Assembly (NCBI RefSeq): GCF_035998675.1
Contig: NZ_DASYHI010000023.1
Location: 62,001 to 126,000, forward strand
Direction of reading: 5' to 3'
Origin: Telluribacter sp035998675
GTDB lineage: Bacteria; Bacteroidota; Bacteroidia; Cytophagales; Spirosomataceae
Length of the DNA stretch: 64,000 bases
Shown here: positions 8,271 through 17,437 of the stretch, one piece after another
How the letters are laid out: every line of letters begins with the position of its first letter
Position numbering within the stretch: position 1 is the first letter of the stretch
The notes under the pieces: model-generated
Database searches by the model: none
The model's input: the letters and a program-made list of their open reading frames with translations, nothing else
What the model was told of the DNA's origin: nothing
Translations under genes and position numbers: made by a program

Positions 8271-9146
8271 ATGGAGAAAAGGCAGGATTCTAACCGTCCA
8301 ATCAGTGAATCACAGGAAGAGTACGGACGGGGCATCGCAGGAGGACTACTATTCAGCTTTCCCTTGTTATACACCATGGAAGTATGGTGGTCAGGTTTCA
8401 TTGCCAGACCCTTTGAACTTATTCTGGTCATACTCTTTACGTTTTTACTCCTGTTGGGTTATAACCGGTACGCCGGTATGCACCCCGAAGCTAACTGGCG
8501 AAGCGTTGTCATTGATTCTTTCGAGGAAATTGGCATTGGATTTCTATTGGCCTTCGGCATTTTATTGATGCTCGGGCGAATTGATTTTAAAACCATGTCG
8601 CTTATAGAAATAGTGGGCAAGGTGGTCGTTGAGGCCATGGTCGTATCAATTGGCGTATCCATAGGTACCTCCCAGTTAGGTATGTCGCCAGAGTATGAGG
8701 TGAATAATGGGGATAAGAAAAAAGAAATAAAACAACTCGAAGAAGAGCGGCAGCACAGTCTTTTCGGGCTGCTCATACTGGGTATTTGTGGTAGTATAGT
8801 GGTGGGAGGTAACGTGGCCCCAACCGAAGAAATTCTGATGATCGGGATTGAAGCCAAACCAATTCAAACCCTGGTTATGGCGCTGGTTTCCCTTGCACTG
8901 TGTCTGCTTATTATTTTTTACAGCGATTTCAGAGGCGGTATAAAAGAGGGGTCCAAAGTGGCGGCCAGGATTTTACTACTGCATAGCAGTCTCAGCTACC
9001 TGATAGCCCTTGGTACTTCGGCGCTGGTACTTTCCTTCTTTGGCCGCTTTGACAATACCAGTTTTTCGGTTAATGTTTCCCAAACCATAGCGTTGGGGGT
9101 ACTTTCATCGTTGGGTGCTTCGGCCGGTAGTCTTCTTATACGGTAG
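8271..9146 (+). CDS. TIGR02587/DUF2391 family integral membrane protein
   Basis: The 291-residue polytopic protein begins with a polar tail and a family-typical EEYGRGIAGGLLFSFPLLYT segment, followed by MEVWWSGFIARP. It has about seven to eight hydrophobic helices, with a charged loop rich in Lys/Glu (NGDKKKEIKQLEEERQ) near residues 143-160. An acidic EIG...PTEEILMIG segment in the fifth helix region is also family-typical. TIGR02587 proteins have no established biochemical role. The next gene encodes the usual partner, TIGR02588, only 19 bases away, which supports both calls and indicates a two-gene unit. Confidence 0.82.
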   Translation: MEKRQDSNRPISESQEEYGRGIAGGLLFSFPLLYTMEVWWSGFIARPFELILVILFTFLLLLGYNRYAGMHPEANWRSVVIDSFEEIGIGFLLAFGILLMLGRIDFKTMSLIEIVGKVVVEAMVVSIGVSIGTSQLGMSPEYEVNNGDKKKEIKQLEEERQHSLFGLLILGICGSIVVGGNVAPTEEILMIGIEAKPIQTLVMALVSLALCLLIIFYSDFRGGIKEGSKVAARILLLHSSLSYLIALGTSALVLSFFGRFDNTSFSVNVSQTIALGVLSSLGASAGSLLIR

Positions 9147-9165
9147 TTTATCAACACAGAGTAAT

Positions 9166-9570
9166 ATGGAAAGCGGAAACAGTACCTATGTCGACAAAAA
9201 AAACGCTCTTGAATGGGTGGTGGCGGTAACCGGCCTTGTACTGGTGCTGATAATTATCGGCTATCTTACTTATAAAACCATAACAGTTTCCGAGGGGCCG
9301 CCCCAGCTGTTTCTGGAATATTTTCATGAGCCGGGGCACTATGAGCCCAATAGGTACCATATTATCGTGCACAACAAAGGAGCCGAAACGGCCGAATCCA
9401 TAATAGTTGAAATGGCCCTGGAAAAAGGCGGAGAAGCCCTGGAAGTGGCCCAGCTCGACGTAGCTTTTTGCCCCAAAGAATCCTATCGGGAGGGGTGGGT
9501 ATCTTTCCTAACAAATCCCAGTGAAGCAGATACCATCAAGGCCAGGGTAGTTAGTTACAATAAACCCTAA
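9166..9570 (+). CDS. TIGR02588 family single-pass membrane protein
   Basis: The 134-residue product from ATG 9166 has one N-terminal transmembrane helix (WVVAVTGLVLVLIIIGYLTY). A periplasm-facing domain follows (PPQLFLEYFHE, then IIVHNKGAETAESIIVEM), which looks like a small beta-sandwich. It matches TIGR02588, which almost always follows TIGR02587. The frame extends 17 codons upstream into the TIGR02587 gene, but ATG 9166 puts the membrane anchor at the usual place. Function unknown; the pairing suggests a small membrane complex. Confidence 0.8.
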   Translation: MESGNSTYVDKKNALEWVVAVTGLVLVLIIIGYLTYKTITVSEGPPQLFLEYFHEPGHYEPNRYHIIVHNKGAETAESIIVEMALEKGGEALEVAQLDVAFCPKESYREGWVSFLTNPSEADTIKARVVSYNKP

Positions 9571-9678
9571 AATTCAGATATTTAGAGACTGTAAAAAATA
9601 AAAACAGGATTCCTGAACAGTCTTTTTTCAGAAAGGTTATAGTCTTACTTTATAAATCCTTAGCCGTACAAAATATAT

Positions 9679-10653
9679 ATGAAAAATGAAAAATTAAGTC
9701 GCCGAGAGCTGCTCCGCAGCTCGGCACTGCTGGGTGTGTCCGGCCTGGTAGGTACTAAAGCCTACTCTTCCCCCCAAAAAATAGCCCCCCCCATGACGCG
9801 CCAGGAAGTTTCAGCCATTGAAACGGCCCTGGGGAAAAAAGGTACTTATATAGAAGCGCAGGGAGTCCATTCCACGTCCCTCCCCCGCAACGACCTAAAA
9901 ATTACGGTGAAAGGCGAGGCCGTACCTATTCCGTTTGGGTTTGGGGGTTGGGTGGCCTTCAAGAAAACCATGGAGGGAGACGCTACCGTGTTTATGAGTG
10001 ATACGGTTTTGCTGGAAGAAGAAGTGAATCCGCTTATTTCGGCCGCACAGGCTAATGGCCTCGAGATAGGGGCCATCCATAACCACTTTTTTTACGAGCA
10101 GCCCCGGATCTTCTACATGCACCTGCACGGTATGGGTAGTACCGCCGAACTGGCCCAGAAGTACGCCGCTGCCATCAAGCAAACCAAGCTTTTTCCGGCC
10201 AACCAGCCCGCAGCTTCCGGTCCGGCCGGGCGGGCAGCGGGAGAGATTTTTGACATTCCGGGTTTGGATGCTATTGTAAAAAATTTCGGGACGGTCAACG
10301 GGCCCACCTATAAGTACACGGTTGGCCGGGAGGATTTGACAGTAGAAGCCATGGGTACCGAAATAACCGCCGCCATGGGCCTTAACTCGTGGGCCTCCTT
10401 CGCGGGTACTAAAGACAATGCCCACATTGCGGGTGACATAACCATGCTGGAGCACGAGGTAAATCCGGTTATTAAAGCACTACGGGCCAACAACCTGGAG
10501 GTAGTGGCGCTGCACAACCACATGCTGGGCGACAACCCCCGTATGTACTTCCTTCACTACTACGGCCGGGGACCGGCTACCCAACTTGCGCTGGGTTTCA
10601 GAGCGGCCCTGGATGAGCTGGGCAAACCAGACGAAAGACCCATGAAACATTAA
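9679..10653 (+). CDS. DUF1259 domain protein with Tat-type signal
   Basis: This 324-residue protein begins with a twin-arginine-like leader (SRRELLRSSALLGVSGLVG), so it is probably exported folded. Two tandem DUF1259 (LppY/LpqO-like) repeats are visible. Each repeat ends in the same His-rich motif, AIHNHFFYEQPRIFYMHLHG at about residues 134-153 and ALHNHMLGDNPRMYFLHYYG at about 277-296. The duplicated HNH...PR...HxxG pattern suggests a metal site. No activity is established for the family. It follows the TIGR02588 gene by about 110 bases in the same direction and may belong to the same stress-related group. Confidence 0.82.
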   Translation: MKNEKLSRRELLRSSALLGVSGLVGTKAYSSPQKIAPPMTRQEVSAIETALGKKGTYIEAQGVHSTSLPRNDLKITVKGEAVPIPFGFGGWVAFKKTMEGDATVFMSDTVLLEEEVNPLISAAQANGLEIGAIHNHFFYEQPRIFYMHLHGMGSTAELAQKYAAAIKQTKLFPANQPAASGPAGRAAGEIFDIPGLDAIVKNFGTVNGPTYKYTVGREDLTVEAMGTEITAAMGLNSWASFAGTKDNAHIAGDITMLEHEVNPVIKALRANNLEVVALHNHMLGDNPRMYFLHYYGRGPATQLALGFRAALDELGKPDERPMKH

Positions 10654-10922
10654 AAGAATTTTTATTAGGTACCAGTGCGAGATGCGCCTAATCAAGAAAA
10701 TAAAAACGTTAAATATGGCAAATAATTGAAAAATTATCACTTTATTTATTTATAATTTAGAAAATATTCCAACAAGCTGATTCGTGGGAAGGTTGAGGAG
10801 GGAGAAATTGCAGAAGCTGTTGGTTTAGGCTTTCTTCCTTCTCTTCTTAATCCAAAAAGCGGGGGTTTTTCCTTAAAAATCAGTACACACAAGAGAGTGT
10901 ACTTTCCAGCATTGAATAAAAA

Positions 10923-13900
10923 ATGAGTAACAAAATCCCATTATTTATAAAAATTATTGCCCCGTCTGCTGCTTCCGAAGTAGTAGTCAGGCTTTTTGAA
11001 AAACTACCTGCAAATTCGAGTTACGCGTTCCTTCTATTTGTTGAAGCCGACCGGCAATCCGTACTGCCGTTTTGGTTGAAAATAAACCAGGCTACCTCCC
11101 TTAAAGTATGGGAAGCTACTGCCGGACTGGCGGTTTTACCCAATCAGGTGTACGTCCTGTATCCTGCTGCCCGCCTTCAGCTGGAGAACGGCGTATTTGT
11201 TTCTACCGCGTTGGGGCCCACTACTCCGGAAGCCGTATTTGGCCCGGATTGGGATCAGTCAGCCCCCCCTGCCATAGCCATAGTACCTTCCTGGGCGGAG
11301 CGTAGGTGGCCCACCGTCCTGGACCAGTTCCGGCACAGGGGCGGCCAACTATTGTACCTGGACGATGCCGCCCCAAACGAAGAAGATCCGGCCGGAAATA
11401 CCACTGTAAGTACCCCCGAAGAGGTAGCAGCGAAGATAGAAGCCCGGGAAGAAAAGCCGGTCAAAAATGGCATTGGAAGTTTTCAGCTGGCGGATGTTCA
11501 GCAACAGCGCTTCATTGAAAAAATCACGGACACAACTCCGGATATTATTTATATCCTCGACATTAAGAAAAGAAGAGTTACCTATATCAACCAAAGGGCG
11601 GTCGAGGTTTTTGGGCACGATAACGTCCAGAAGGTGTATAACCTGGGGAAGAATATTTTTAAGGAAGTACTGCATCCGGACGACTACCAGGCTCGCATGA
11701 AGCACATTGCGGAATGTACCTATTTGAAAAAAGATGAAATAAAGGAAATTGAAGTTCGCATGAAGGTGGCGAACGGGTCGTGGCGCTGGTTTAAAGTCAG
11801 GGACCGGGCATTTTTAAGAAATGAGGACGGTACTGTACTCCAGACCATTGGAATCATAACCGACATTCAGGAGCAAAAAGAGACGCACGAAATGCTGATT
11901 TCCGAACACGCGCGCCTGATGAATGCCGAAGTACTGGGTCATATCGGGAGCTTTGAGCGTCCGCTGCCAGGCAATACCATGATATGTTCCGATGAGTTTT
12001 ACCGGATTCACGGACTGGAACCCGAGAACGGGGAATTTGTCGTGGACCGGCTATTCAACTATATCCATCCCGAAGACCAGAAGGCCCTGCGGGAACAGAT
12101 TTGGGTTTCGCATACCATGGGCGCGCCGCTGGACATATTCCACCGGGTGGTGCGGCCCGACGGCGCTGTTCGCTACGTACACCGCCGGGCCGAAGTACTC
12201 ACCGACGAGCGGGGGAAACCCGTAAAGGTGTTTGGTACGGTTCAGGACCTGACGAACATGAAACAGGCCTACGAGGAAATCATTGAAAGTGTATGGCTGC
12301 TGGATGCGGTTTTCAACGGAGCACTTTCTGAAATGATTGTCCTGAAGTCGGTTCGAAACGGAAAAGGTGATATTGTTGATTTTGAGTACCAATTGCAGAA
12401 TAAAGTGGCCGAAACCGTGGCCGGAGGTAGTTTGGTTGGTAAAAGGTACCTGGAGCTGAATCCGGTGGATGGGAACTATGGCCTGTTTGATATTTACAAA
12501 CGGGTGGTAGAAACGGGGGAGGCGGCGGATCTGGAAAGGTACTTTACCGGAAAGGGCTACCGTAACTGGTTCCGGCTTATTGCCGTTAAACTGGAAGACG
12601 GCCTGGTACTGACCATAGAAGACATTACGGATCGCAAGCGGGCGGAGGAAGAAGCTCAAAAAACCTCGAAACTCTTTCAGGATGTGTTTCAGGGGGTGCA
12701 GGTGCAGATTAACTATCTGAAAGCCGTGGTTGACCCCGCCGGACAGGTGGAGGACTTCCGGGTTATTCTCAGCAACAGCGAAAACTCCTGGAAGGTGGGG
12801 AAAAAGGGAAAAATAGGTCCCCAACGCAAAATAAGTGACAGCCTGCCGGGGTACCGTACCCACGAGTTGTGGGAACGGATGATCGAAGTTTACCAAACCG
12901 GGAAGTCCAGCCGGTTTGAGTGCTGGTACGGCCTGGATGGCCTGGATATGTGGATGGATGTATCGCTGGTCAGGCACGAAGATGGCCTGATTTATTCCTG
13001 CCAGCCCATAAATGACCGCAAAAAGGCGGAAATAGAGTTAACCAAAACCGTGGCTATCTTCAATAAAGCGGAAATAGTGGGAGGTATGGGTACCTACGAA
13101 GCTGACCTTGCCACCATGAACTTCCGGTTCTCGGATAATATGTACCGCCTGTTTGGTGAAGAGCCCCACTCATTTCAGCCTTCGATTGAATTTATTGAAT
13201 CCCGCTCGCACCCGGAAGATATTATTTCCGTAAGACAGGTACTTGAAAAGGCCGTCGAAAACAAACAGCCGTACACCTACTACCGGCGTATATTTACTCC
13301 GGAAGGAGAAATGCGGCTCATTCACGCGCACGGAATAGTGGTAGTCGACGACGCAGGAAATGCCCAAAAGTTGCTGGCTACAATACAGGATGAAACTGAA
13401 CGGAAAAGAGCGGAAGAAGCCATCAGCGAAGGCCAGGCCTTGTTGAACGGCATAGCCGAAGCGCAAACAGTAAGCATTTCGGCTTTTAAACCGCTTTGGG
13501 ACGAAAACGGCAACATCATTGATTTGATTTTTACCTATTCAAATAAGGTAACTACCCAAATATCCGGTGTTGGTAATCTGGTAGGTTTCCGTTATTCTGA
13601 ACTGTTCCCCAGTTCCCGCGAATCTCTTTTACCAGCGTTTATACGGGTCATTCACACCGGAGAAACCTTCGACCAGGAGTACCAGTTCGATGGTGATGGC
13701 ATGAAAGCTACCTTTCGCACGGTAGCCACTAAAATGGGTGAGGGGGTTGTGGTTTCCACCGAGGATATCACAGAAAGAAAAGCGGCCGAACAGCAGTTGC
13801 TACAAATGAAAGAGGAGCTGGCGCAAAAAGCGACAGATAAATATTTTACCCTTTTCAACTCTATTGATGAAGGGTTTTATCGGAGTGAAGTTATTTTCGA

Positions 13901-16900
13901 TGAAGACAACAAGGCTATTGATATCCGTTACCTGGAAGAAAACCCGGCGGCTGTTCGCATTATCGGAATGAGCTTCACCGGAAAGACGCTCAAAGAAATC
14001 AATCCGGCCTATGAAAGTTTTTGGTTTCAAATTTCGGGTGAGGTGGCGCTTACCGGTGAAAGCAAACGGCTGACACAATACTCGGAGCCGGATCAAAAAT
14101 GGTTTGACCTTTACATCACAAAGGTTGGTGATGAGGCCAGCCGGGAAGTGGTGGTTGTTTTCCAGGATATTACTGACCTAAAAACAACCCAGCAGGAGTT
14201 GCAGCAAAACAGGGACCTGTTGCAATCCGTATTTGATGTGTCATTTAATGGGTTGAGCGTACTTAAAAGCGTACGAAACAAAGAGGGTGAACTGGTGGAC
14301 ATGGAATACCTGTTTGCTAACCAGGCCACCAAAAGAGTCAACAAGCGATATGATCTGGAAGGGAAACTATATTCCGAAGTCCACGCTGGTTTCAGGGGTA
14401 CCGACTATCATGAGGTGGTAAAATGTGTAGTGGAAACCGGAGAGCCGCATCAGTACCAGTTGCGTTACATCTTTGAGCACCTTGACAACTGGTTTAATAT
14501 CACAACGGTTAAGCTGGGTGACGGGGTTATTATTTCTTTTGAAGACATTACCGAAATAAAAAAAGCAGAGTCAATTCTGCGTGAAAGTGAAGAGCGACAG
14601 GCATTTTTACTTCAATTAAGCGATGAGTTGCGTCCTGTATCAGACCCGTTCGAAATTCAGGCCGTGGCTACCCGCCTCGCCATGCACTTTTTTGGCGCAG
14701 ACCGGTGCTATTACTGTGAAATTGAGAATGATACGGCCAGTATCCGGCAGGATGCCTCAAAGGAAGGCTTGCCTTCGATAGCGGCATCCTATTCGCTCAG
14801 CAGCATGCCCCTCTTCAAATCCGTGCTGGATGCCGGGCATCCTATTGTGGTTCAAGACTCTAATACAACGGACTTGTTGGACGATAACCTGCGGCAGCTC
14901 TGTATTGACCTGCAAAAAATTTCCTTTGTGGATGTACCAGTCATCAAAAACGGTAAGCCTGCTGGCATTCTTTGCCTCACGCAATGCTTACCCAGAACGT
15001 GGACAGCCATTGAGGTAGCCTTAGTGGGAGAGATGGCAGAACGTACCTGGAGTGCGGTAGAAAGAGCAAAAGCCGAGGAAGCCTTGCGGCAGTCAGAAGA
15101 ACGTTTGCAAAAGGCAATTTCAATCGAAACGGTTGGGGTAATTTATTTTGACCTGGACGGAGGTATCCATGATGCAAACAGAGCGTTTGAACGAATGAGT
15201 GGTTTTGCCAAAGAAGATTTTGTACGTGGTAAAGCGCGCTGGGACCAATTGACGCCACCAGAATTCATGGAAGTAACGCTTAAATCAAGGGAGGAGTTTT
15301 TAACCAGGTGGCAAAATACCCCTTACGAAAAACAATACATTCGGCCGGATGGCTCGAGGTGGTGGGGCCTTTTTGCCGGGAAACGGTTAAGCGAAAATGA
15401 ATGCGTTGAGTTTGTTCTTGATATAACCGAACAAAAAGAGACAGAGCAAAAAATTATAGAGTTTAATGAGGTACTTGAGCAGCAGGTGGCAGAGCGAACA
15501 CAAAATCTCATTAAGCAGTACCAGATACTCCGGCAGTCGGAGGAGGTGGCCCGTATTGGTAGCTGGGAGTACGAAATAGCCACCGATCAACTAACCTGGT
15601 CGGAAGGGATGTACCGCCTCTTTGGCCTGAAGCAGGGTAGCCCGGTTTCGCTGGATACCTACTATGAATATGTACTGGACGCCGACCGAAAAGCAGTTGA
15701 AAGATTAAGCCAGCACATGCGGTCCGGCATGGCACCCCCCGAAGAAACCTTCCGGATAAAGGTGGATAAAAAGGAAAAATGGATCCGTATCAATACCGAA
15801 TCTATTTACGATGAAAATCAGCAGCCGGTAAGTATACTGGGCATTGACCTGGATGTAACGAAGGTGGTTGAAGGGGAGAATAAATTAAGGAAATTAACGG
15901 AAAGCATGCAGATAGTACTGGAAAGCTCCCCGGCCCAAATCGGGTACTTTAAGGCGGTACGAAATCAGGAGGGAAATGTAGTGGATTTCAGCCTGGCGGT
16001 CTGTAATAAAAAGTTTGCCACCTACCTGCAAAGGCCCATTGGAAAGCTGTTGGGTACCTCCCAGAAAAAAATAGCCTCCCGGCTCTGGGAGGAGCGCACG
16101 TTCGAAGTACTGAATGAGGTACTACAAACTGGCCGGCAGCTCTACGAAGAGCGCCAGAGTACCCGCCACGGAAAAGACTACTGGCTGGGTATTTCGGTCA
16201 TTCAGCAGGAGGACGGGGTGGTAATCACCGGTCTCAACATTACAAGCCTCCGGGAAGCCGAGCAGCAGCAAAAGCGCTGGATGCGGGAGGTGGAGCGTTC
16301 TAACGAAACCATTCAGTCGCTGGAACAGATGCGTCAGCATGTGCGGAAGCGGGGCGAATTTCTGCGAACTACCTCCCATGACCTGCGGGGTAGTTTTGGC
16401 GTTATTGTGGGCGCTACCTCCCTTTTGAATATAGTTGACAGTGACGAGGAGCGAACCCAGACCCTTGATTTGCTACAGCGCAATCTGCGCCAGGTAACCC
16501 ACATGGTGAACCAGCTACTGGATTTTTCCCGCCTCGAGTCGGGACAGGAAAAGTTGCAGATTGCCCGGTTTGACGTAGCCGAATTACTGCTTGAACTTTG
16601 TGAGAGTACCGGTCCGCTGGCACAGGAAAAAGGGCTTCGGATAGGAAATGAAGGTCCGGAATCTCTACTGGTGGAAGGAGATGCGGTCAAGGTCAGGCGG
16701 ATTGCCCAGAACCTGGTACTTAACTCCATTAAATACTCCCGCAAGGGGGAGGTGAAGGTAAGCTGGACCCAGCAAAAAGACGAACGAAAGGAGACACGTT
16801 GGGTACTTACAGTTGCCGATACCGGCCCCGGCTTACCCGATAAGGTACTTGCCCGACTAACGTCTGATTCCCCGGATATGGGCTTTGAAGACGACGGTCA

Positions 16901-17072
16901 GGAGGAAATTTTTGGTTTCGGAAGTTCTTCCTCCGGCGAGGGTATTGGTCTGTTTATCGTAAAGCGATTGAGTGAGCTGTTAAAGGCGAAAATGGAAATA
17001 GAAATTATTGAAGGGAAAGGAACGCGGTTCAGTATTAGTTTTCCCGTCAGCTATTCCGACAGCGAGGTTTAA
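10923..17072 (+). CDS. Giant multi-PAS soluble histidine kinase with degenerate CheB-like N-terminus
   Basis: The product is 2049 residues with no membrane helix. Residues about 5-160 resemble the CheB methylesterase fold (FIKIIAPSAASEVVVRLFEK, then VLPNQVYVLYPAARLQLENG), but the expected catalytic His of the QH motif is absent (FVEADRQ), so it is probably inactive. About eleven PAS-like units follow, each ending in a DITxxK/R-AE linker: roughly 200-320, 325-448, 450-575, 580-705, 706-825, 830-960, 960-1090, 1090-1215, 1385-1505, 1530-1655 and 1655-1780. A GAF domain sits at about 1215-1385. HisKA has phospho-acceptor His1819 (TTSHDLRGS); HATPase has N-box QNLVLNSIKYS, ADTGPGLP and GEGIGLFIVKRL. 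No receiver domain or adjacent response regulator is present, so its partner is elsewhere. Confidence 0.93.
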   Translation: MSNKIPLFIKIIAPSAASEVVVRLFEKLPANSSYAFLLFVEADRQSVLPFWLKINQATSLKVWEATAGLAVLPNQVYVLYPAARLQLENGVFVSTALGPTTPEAVFGPDWDQSAPPAIAIVPSWAERRWPTVLDQFRHRGGQLLYLDDAAPNEEDPAGNTTVSTPEEVAAKIEAREEKPVKNGIGSFQLADVQQQRFIEKITDTTPDIIYILDIKKRRVTYINQRAVEVFGHDNVQKVYNLGKNIFKEVLHPDDYQARMKHIAECTYLKKDEIKEIEVRMKVANGSWRWFKVRDRAFLRNEDGTVLQTIGIITDIQEQKETHEMLISEHARLMNAEVLGHIGSFERPLPGNTMICSDEFYRIHGLEPENGEFVVDRLFNYIHPEDQKALREQIWVSHTMGAPLDIFHRVVRPDGAVRYVHRRAEVLTDERGKPVKVFGTVQDLTNMKQAYEEIIESVWLLDAVFNGALSEMIVLKSVRNGKGDIVDFEYQLQNKVAETVAGGSLVGKRYLELNPVDGNYGLFDIYKRVVETGEAADLERYFTGKGYRNWFRLIAVKLEDGLVLTIEDITDRKRAEEEAQKTSKLFQDVFQGVQVQINYLKAVVDPAGQVEDFRVILSNSENSWKVGKKGKIGPQRKISDSLPGYRTHELWERMIEVYQTGKSSRFECWYGLDGLDMWMDVSLVRHEDGLIYSCQPINDRKKAEIELTKTVAIFNKAEIVGGMGTYEADLATMNFRFSDNMYRLFGEEPHSFQPSIEFIESRSHPEDIISVRQVLEKAVENKQPYTYYRRIFTPEGEMRLIHAHGIVVVDDAGNAQKLLATIQDETERKRAEEAISEGQALLNGIAEAQTVSISAFKPLWDENGNIIDLIFTYSNKVTTQISGVGNLVGFRYSELFPSSRESLLPAFIRVIHTGETFDQEYQFDGDGMKATFRTVATKMGEGVVVSTEDITERKAAEQQLLQMKEELAQKATDKYFTLFNSIDEGFYRSEVIFDEDNKAIDIRYLEENPAAVRIIGMSFTGKTLKEINPAYESFWFQISGEVALTGESKRLTQYSEPDQKWFDLYITKVGDEASREVVVVFQDITDLKTTQQELQQNRDLLQSVFDVSFNGLSVLKSVRNKEGELVDMEYLFANQATKRVNKRYDLEGKLYSEVHAGFRGTDYHEVVKCVVETGEPHQYQLRYIFEHLDNWFNITTVKLGDGVIISFEDITEIKKAESILRESEERQAFLLQLSDELRPVSDPFEIQAVATRLAMHFFGADRCYYCEIENDTASIRQDASKEGLPSIAASYSLSSMPLFKSVLDAGHPIVVQDSNTTDLLDDNLRQLCIDLQKISFVDVPVIKNGKPAGILCLTQCLPRTWTAIEVALVGEMAERTWSAVERAKAEEALRQSEERLQKAISIETVGVIYFDLDGGIHDANRAFERMSGFAKEDFVRGKARWDQLTPPEFMEVTLKSREEFLTRWQNTPYEKQYIRPDGSRWWGLFAGKRLSENECVEFVLDITEQKETEQKIIEFNEVLEQQVAERTQNLIKQYQILRQSEEVARIGSWEYEIATDQLTWSEGMYRLFGLKQGSPVSLDTYYEYVLDADRKAVERLSQHMRSGMAPPEETFRIKVDKKEKWIRINTESIYDENQQPVSILGIDLDVTKVVEGENKLRKLTESMQIVLESSPAQIGYFKAVRNQEGNVVDFSLAVCNKKFATYLQRPIGKLLGTSQKKIASRLWEERTFEVLNEVLQTGRQLYEERQSTRHGKDYWLGISVIQQEDGVVITGLNITSLREAEQQQKRWMREVERSNETIQSLEQMRQHVRKRGEFLRTTSHDLRGSFGVIVGATSLLNIVDSDEERTQTLDLLQRNLRQVTHMVNQLLDFSRLESGQEKLQIARFDVAELLLELCESTGPLAQEKGLRIGNEGPESLLVEGDAVKVRRIAQNLVLNSIKYSRKGEVKVSWTQQKDERKETRWVLTVADTGPGLPDKVLARLTSDSPDMGFEDDGQEEIFGFGSSSSGEGIGLFIVKRLSELLKAKMEIEIIEGKGTRFSISFPVSYSDSEV

Positions 17073-17077
17073 AAATC

Positions 17078-17113
17078 AACTGAGGCCGGATAGTTCCCTA
17101 TTCAGCCTCAGTT
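17078..17113 (+). terminator. Terminator after the giant kinase
   Basis: Perfect 9-bp arms 17078-17086 and 17105-17113 (AACTGAGGC/GCCTCAGTT), with further inner pairing (GGATAG with CTATTC), lie just after the kinase stop. Only a short A/T-rich stretch follows. The element directly abuts the stop of the convergent small gene. Confidence 0.6.
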
Positions 17114-17114
17114 A

Positions 17115-17297
17115 TTATTGGCGGGCGTTCTGTATCGTGGCAAACAAGACCGGACTGAAAAAACGCAGGTTTTCCAGGATACAGGTCATGTTATAAAATT
17201 TGTTTACGTCTATTTCCGGGCTTTCCGCCATCGAAACCAATAACGCGTCCAGGGTTTCTACAAAACGTTCGTCAAACTCTTCTTTGGTCATTTCCAT
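17115..17297 (-). CDS. Small acidic protein, 60 residues, unrecognised
   Basis: From ATG 17297 the product is helical-looking and acidic (MEMTKEEFDERFVETLDALL), then ESPEIDVNKFYNMTCILENL and a short hydrophobic C-terminus. A GTG nine codons upstream (17324) is an alternative start. It is convergent with the giant kinase and shares the terminator region. No family recognised; the clean composition and absence of a better frame support a real gene. Confidence 0.5.
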   Translation of the reverse strand: MEMTKEEFDERFVETLDALLVSMAESPEIDVNKFYNMTCILENLRFFSPVLFATIQNARQ

Positions 17298-17437
17298 GGT
17301 ACTGGCCTTGCTGTTACTTCTCACCTACTTAACCGCCGCCCGGCAATAAAGATTTCAAGGTACCTGCCCGGTGCCCCTAAGGGCCGCGCAGGGCGAATTT
17401 CTCATATATGATTTATGATATTTCTGAAGCAGATCGA

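Noticed and set aside
12051..12977. 308-codon minus-strand open frame
   Set aside because: Antisense to clear PAS domains of the giant kinase; no domain of its own.
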